From contig JACQID010000006.1 of NCBI GenBank assembly GCA_016198685.1, forward strand, positions 1 through 64,000: DNA of 64,000 nucleotides, given 5' to 3'. Positions 60,278-64,000 of the stretch are shown here, piece by piece. The stretch comes from Candidatus Aenigmatarchaeota archaeon (GTDB taxonomy: Archaea > Aenigmatarchaeota > Aenigmatarchaeia > GW2011-AR5). Both the position numbers and the translations under genes were made by a program. The notes beneath the pieces were generated by a model. It was not told the DNA's origin. It saw only the letters and a list, made by a program, of their open reading frames with translations, and searched no databases. The first letter of the stretch is position 1; every line of letters begins with the position of its first letter.

Positions 60278-61645
60278 TCATACATGCTCTTCTATCAGGC
60301 GTTTGTGCTTCCACGTGCCCCGGAAGAACCAAGCAACAGCTATCATAGCGCCAATAATTGTCGAGACGGGGAACGCCCACCATATGCCTTCAAAGGATAG
60401 TGACGTATGATAAGCAAGTATGTAAGCTAACGGGAATCGCATTAACCATAAAACAGTCAGAGTAATCACCATAGACCGGAATGTGTGGCCCGATCCTTTG
60501 AATGCGCCGATAATTACTTCCAGAATCGCAATAAAACCGAAACTCAAAGCCGTGGCATTGAGGAAATGCGCTGCCATGGAAACAACAGACTGATCTTCTA
60601 TGAACAGTGCGGCTATGGGAACTGAAAATACGAACATCAGAATGCCAATAAGTGTCAGGACAGAAAATCCGGTTATCATGCCGATCTTCGCCGCACTTTC
60701 GGCGCGCTCAGGCTTGCCGGCTCCCATGTTCTGGCCGACAAGGGTGGATGTGGCCATCCCTAACCCGACTGCGGGTATGATTATCATGGAAAGTATGCGT
60801 GTTCCTATCCCGTAGGCTGCCGTGATATCTGTGCCAAAGGGCGTCACCAGGAAAAGCATGACCATGAAGCTGAGGGATATTGAACCGAGTTCAATTGAAG
60901 AAGGTGCGCCAAGCTTGGTCAGTTTAACCAAGGTTTCAATGTGAGGCGTCATGCAAGAGAGCTTAAGATGGATTCCGCTCTTTCCTCGAAGAAGGATTGC
61001 AAGCCCTATTATCGCTCCTATTGCCTGCGAGATCACTGTGGCTATGGCGGCGCCTGCCACGCCCATTGCCGGTACAGGGCCATAACCAAATATGAATAAC
61101 GGATCAAGCACAAGATTCAGGAATATGGAAACTACGACAACATAAAGCGGGGTCGTGACGTTTCCGGTTGCGCGAAGCAGGGACTGAAAAACAAAATAGA
61201 AGAACACGAACGGAAGGCCTGTGAATGTTATGCTAAGATAATCTGATGCCATGGTAAATACGGATTCTTCAAGCGACATGAATCCCAACAGCCCAGGCGA
61301 AAGGGCATAACCGAGTACCGCAAGGACAATGGACAACAAGATAACGCTTGAAACGGTCTGAGAAGCTATGAAATCCGACTTCTCATGGTCTTTGCGCCCC
61401 TTGTACTGGGACACAAGTATGGTTCCGGCGACAGATATTCCCATGCCAAGCATTATCATGAGGAACATAGGCGGAAAGCTGAGCGAAACTGCGGCGACAG
61501 CGGCAGCGCCGAGCTTGCCGACCCAGAACATGTCTATGACATTATACAAGCCTTGCAAGAAACTGCTGAATATTATGGGCAGAGACAGAAAAACCATGGC
61601 TTTGAGCAGGTTTCCGTCTGTGATCTCATTGTGCATTTTATTCAT
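60278..61645 (-). CDS. MATE-family multidrug/organic-cation exporter
   Basis: 455 residues with twelve transmembrane helices arranged in two six-helix halves, each beginning with 'LSLPIIFSSFLQGLYNVIDM' and 'LGAPSSIELGSISLSFMVML' respectively. These are MatE signatures. It exports drugs or metabolites against a proton or sodium gradient. It is full length. Confidence 0.93.
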   Translation of the reverse strand: MNKMHNEITDGNLLKAMVFLSLPIIFSSFLQGLYNVIDMFWVGKLGAAAVAAVSLSFPPMFLMIMLGMGISVAGTILVSQYKGRKDHEKSDFIASQTVSSVILLSIVLAVLGYALSPGLLGFMSLEESVFTMASDYLSITFTGLPFVFFYFVFQSLLRATGNVTTPLYVVVVSIFLNLVLDPLFIFGYGPVPAMGVAGAAIATVISQAIGAIIGLAILLRGKSGIHLKLSCMTPHIETLVKLTKLGAPSSIELGSISLSFMVMLFLVTPFGTDITAAYGIGTRILSMIIIPAVGLGMATSTLVGQNMGAGKPERAESAAKIGMITGFSVLTLIGILMFVFSVPIAALFIEDQSVVSMAAHFLNATALSFGFIAILEVIIGAFKGSGHTFRSMVITLTVLWLMRFPLAYILAYHTSLSFEGIWWAFPVSTIIGAMIAVAWFFRGTWKHKRLIEEHV

Positions 61646-61678
61646 TATCTCAAAATTCTCCGGAAGCCTTTTAAGGCG

Positions 61679-62488
61679 TTAGAAAGCCGCTTCAAGCCAT
61701 GCCGCGCTGATTATCAGGATTTGCGCCAGCGCAAGGAGTTTAATGGAATCCATGAAGATTTTCTTGAACCTCAAGCTCCCTATGCGTTCGCGCGCTATTC
61801 CTACGGATAAAATCCCGCCTGCTATGCCTGCAATGAAATATGCAAGTATCTCAGGCACCCCGTGCAGCGCTATCGAAAAGAGACCGGACTGCACGCCGTA
61901 GAAGAATGCTGTCGCCGAATCAACTCCGGCAGATGTGAATGCGCGCGCTATCATGCCGAGATAAACTCCAATCACTGAAGCATTCCACGCGAGTATGAGA
62001 ACGGCGCCGGCGCCGAAGATTGTAGATAATATGAACATGAGCAGCATGACCTGCGTGTTGTTGGCCATGAGCAAAAGCATCGTTCCCATGTCAGTGACCC
62101 TGCCTGTTGCGAAGGACTGCAGAGTTGACGTTTGCAGTGTGAACACGCCGTCATACTGCGGGAAGAAATAGTAGCTTACTGTTATTGCGAGAGTAGTTCC
62201 GATGAAGAACAATGAAAACGCCTTTATCGTGGCTTCGTGCCTTAGGAAAACGTTGTCCTTCAGCTTCTTGAGCGAAAGAATCTCCGAAACTTCGTCCTGC
62301 TCGAAAAGCTTCTGAAAGAAGGGTATGAATATTATCGTTATCAGCGCCACCGCAAGCATGGATGACTGGGCGGGAAACAGGTGATGCGAAAATGATATGG
62401 CTACAATGGAATATACGAAAGACAGAACAAGTATCTTGAGGGGCCGGTTTTTCACATTCTTAGGCACAAGAACAGCTTCGAGAACCAT
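61679..62488 (-). CDS. SpoIIM/DUF95-like membrane protein
   Basis: 269 residues with six or so transmembrane helices. 'NTQVMLLMFILSTIFGAGAV' and 'ALHGVPEILAYFIAGIAGGI' are the conserved heart of the stage II sporulation protein M family, including 'HGVPE'. In archaea these are of unknown function. It ends 33 bases before the MATE start and is cotranscribed with it or independent. Confidence 0.88.
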   Translation of the reverse strand: MVLEAVLVPKNVKNRPLKILVLSFVYSIVAISFSHHLFPAQSSMLAVALITIIFIPFFQKLFEQDEVSEILSLKKLKDNVFLRHEATIKAFSLFFIGTTLAITVSYYFFPQYDGVFTLQTSTLQSFATGRVTDMGTMLLLMANNTQVMLLMFILSTIFGAGAVLILAWNASVIGVYLGMIARAFTSAGVDSATAFFYGVQSGLFSIALHGVPEILAYFIAGIAGGILSVGIARERIGSLRFKKIFMDSIKLLALAQILIISAAWLEAAF

Positions 62489-62582
62489 TCTAATTATTTG
62501 ACGTGAAGGGTAAATAAGGTTTCATTATAATATGCCTCCGTGCGATACCGTTAAAAACCTTTACGCGCCTTAGGTTATTGGT

Positions 62583-64000
<1,418 letters not shown>

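Overview
The window is archaeal chromosome. An HMf-type histone, RadA, an RPA-type single-strand binding protein, archaeal DnaG primase, Hjc resolvase, a PRC-barrel protein and HMG-CoA synthase followed by a thiolase are a signature no bacterium carries together. Many start codons lie about 25 bases after a TATA box with no Shine-Dalgarno site, so leaderless transcription is common. The lineage cannot be fixed from sequence alone; the many short orphan genes and the mix of archaeal housekeeping with bacterial-looking genes (YidD, Ni-superoxide dismutase, RecQ, class II HMG-CoA reductase) would suit a DPANN/Micrarchaeota-type archaeon, but that is a guess.

Layout. 0-6 kb: dCMP deaminase operon, small membrane proteins, wHTH-YidD pair, histone, radA-rpa, PRC barrel. 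6-8.4 kb: an ORC/Cdc6-like AAA+ ATPase beside a 725-bp gene-free region packed with TTCACG/CGTGAA words in two clusters around an AT-rich core, the best replication-origin candidate in the window. 8.5-20 kb: a ThpR-like protein with degraded active site next to a broken thpR, an S26 peptidase, PfpI, a nickel superoxide dismutase, a GlcNAc-kinase-like protein, a secreted beta-propeller, a CuA-type lipoprotein, a sugar nucleotidyltransferase and a PurN-like enzyme. 20-25 kb: purM-purSL-purQ operon. 25-30.7 kb: a RelE-like toxin operon under a 30-nt palindrome, orphan genes, a DnaQ-like exonuclease and a DUF2283 pair. 30.7-42.9 kb: a defence island with a PD-(D/E)XK nuclease, a type I restriction-modification operon with a HEPN protein and a two-helix membrane protein coupled between hsdS and hsdM, a PLD-family nuclease, a convergent ParB-like/D12-methylase pair and a DUF4143 ATPase with twin palindromic operators. 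43-49.8 kb: RecQ, a DUF488 protein, a frameshifted neighbour, a wHTH-membrane-lipoprotein fusion and orphans. 50-64 kb: phosphohexomutase, DnaG, DUF167, a candidate structured RNA, Hjc, class II HMG-CoA reductase, a Cas4-like nuclease, alanine dehydrogenase, a MATE transporter, a SpoIIM-like protein, HMG-CoA synthase and a thiolase cut by the window edge.

How the genes work together. RadA, RPA, Hjc, RecQ, DnaG and the ATPase cover replication and recombination. HMG-CoA synthase, thiolase and reductase give the upper mevalonate pathway for isoprenoid lipids. PurN, PurM, PurSL and PurQ cover middle steps of de novo purine synthesis. The Ni-SOD, a possible maturation protease and a CuA-site lipoprotein suggest exposure to oxygen. 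The most promising novel material is the HEPN-containing restriction operon, the repeat-rich origin candidate, the Ni-SOD with an unlinked maturation-protease candidate, the interleaved inverted repeats at 46.1 kb and the structured-RNA candidate at 54.1 kb. No CRISPR array, rRNA or tRNA was recognised by eye.
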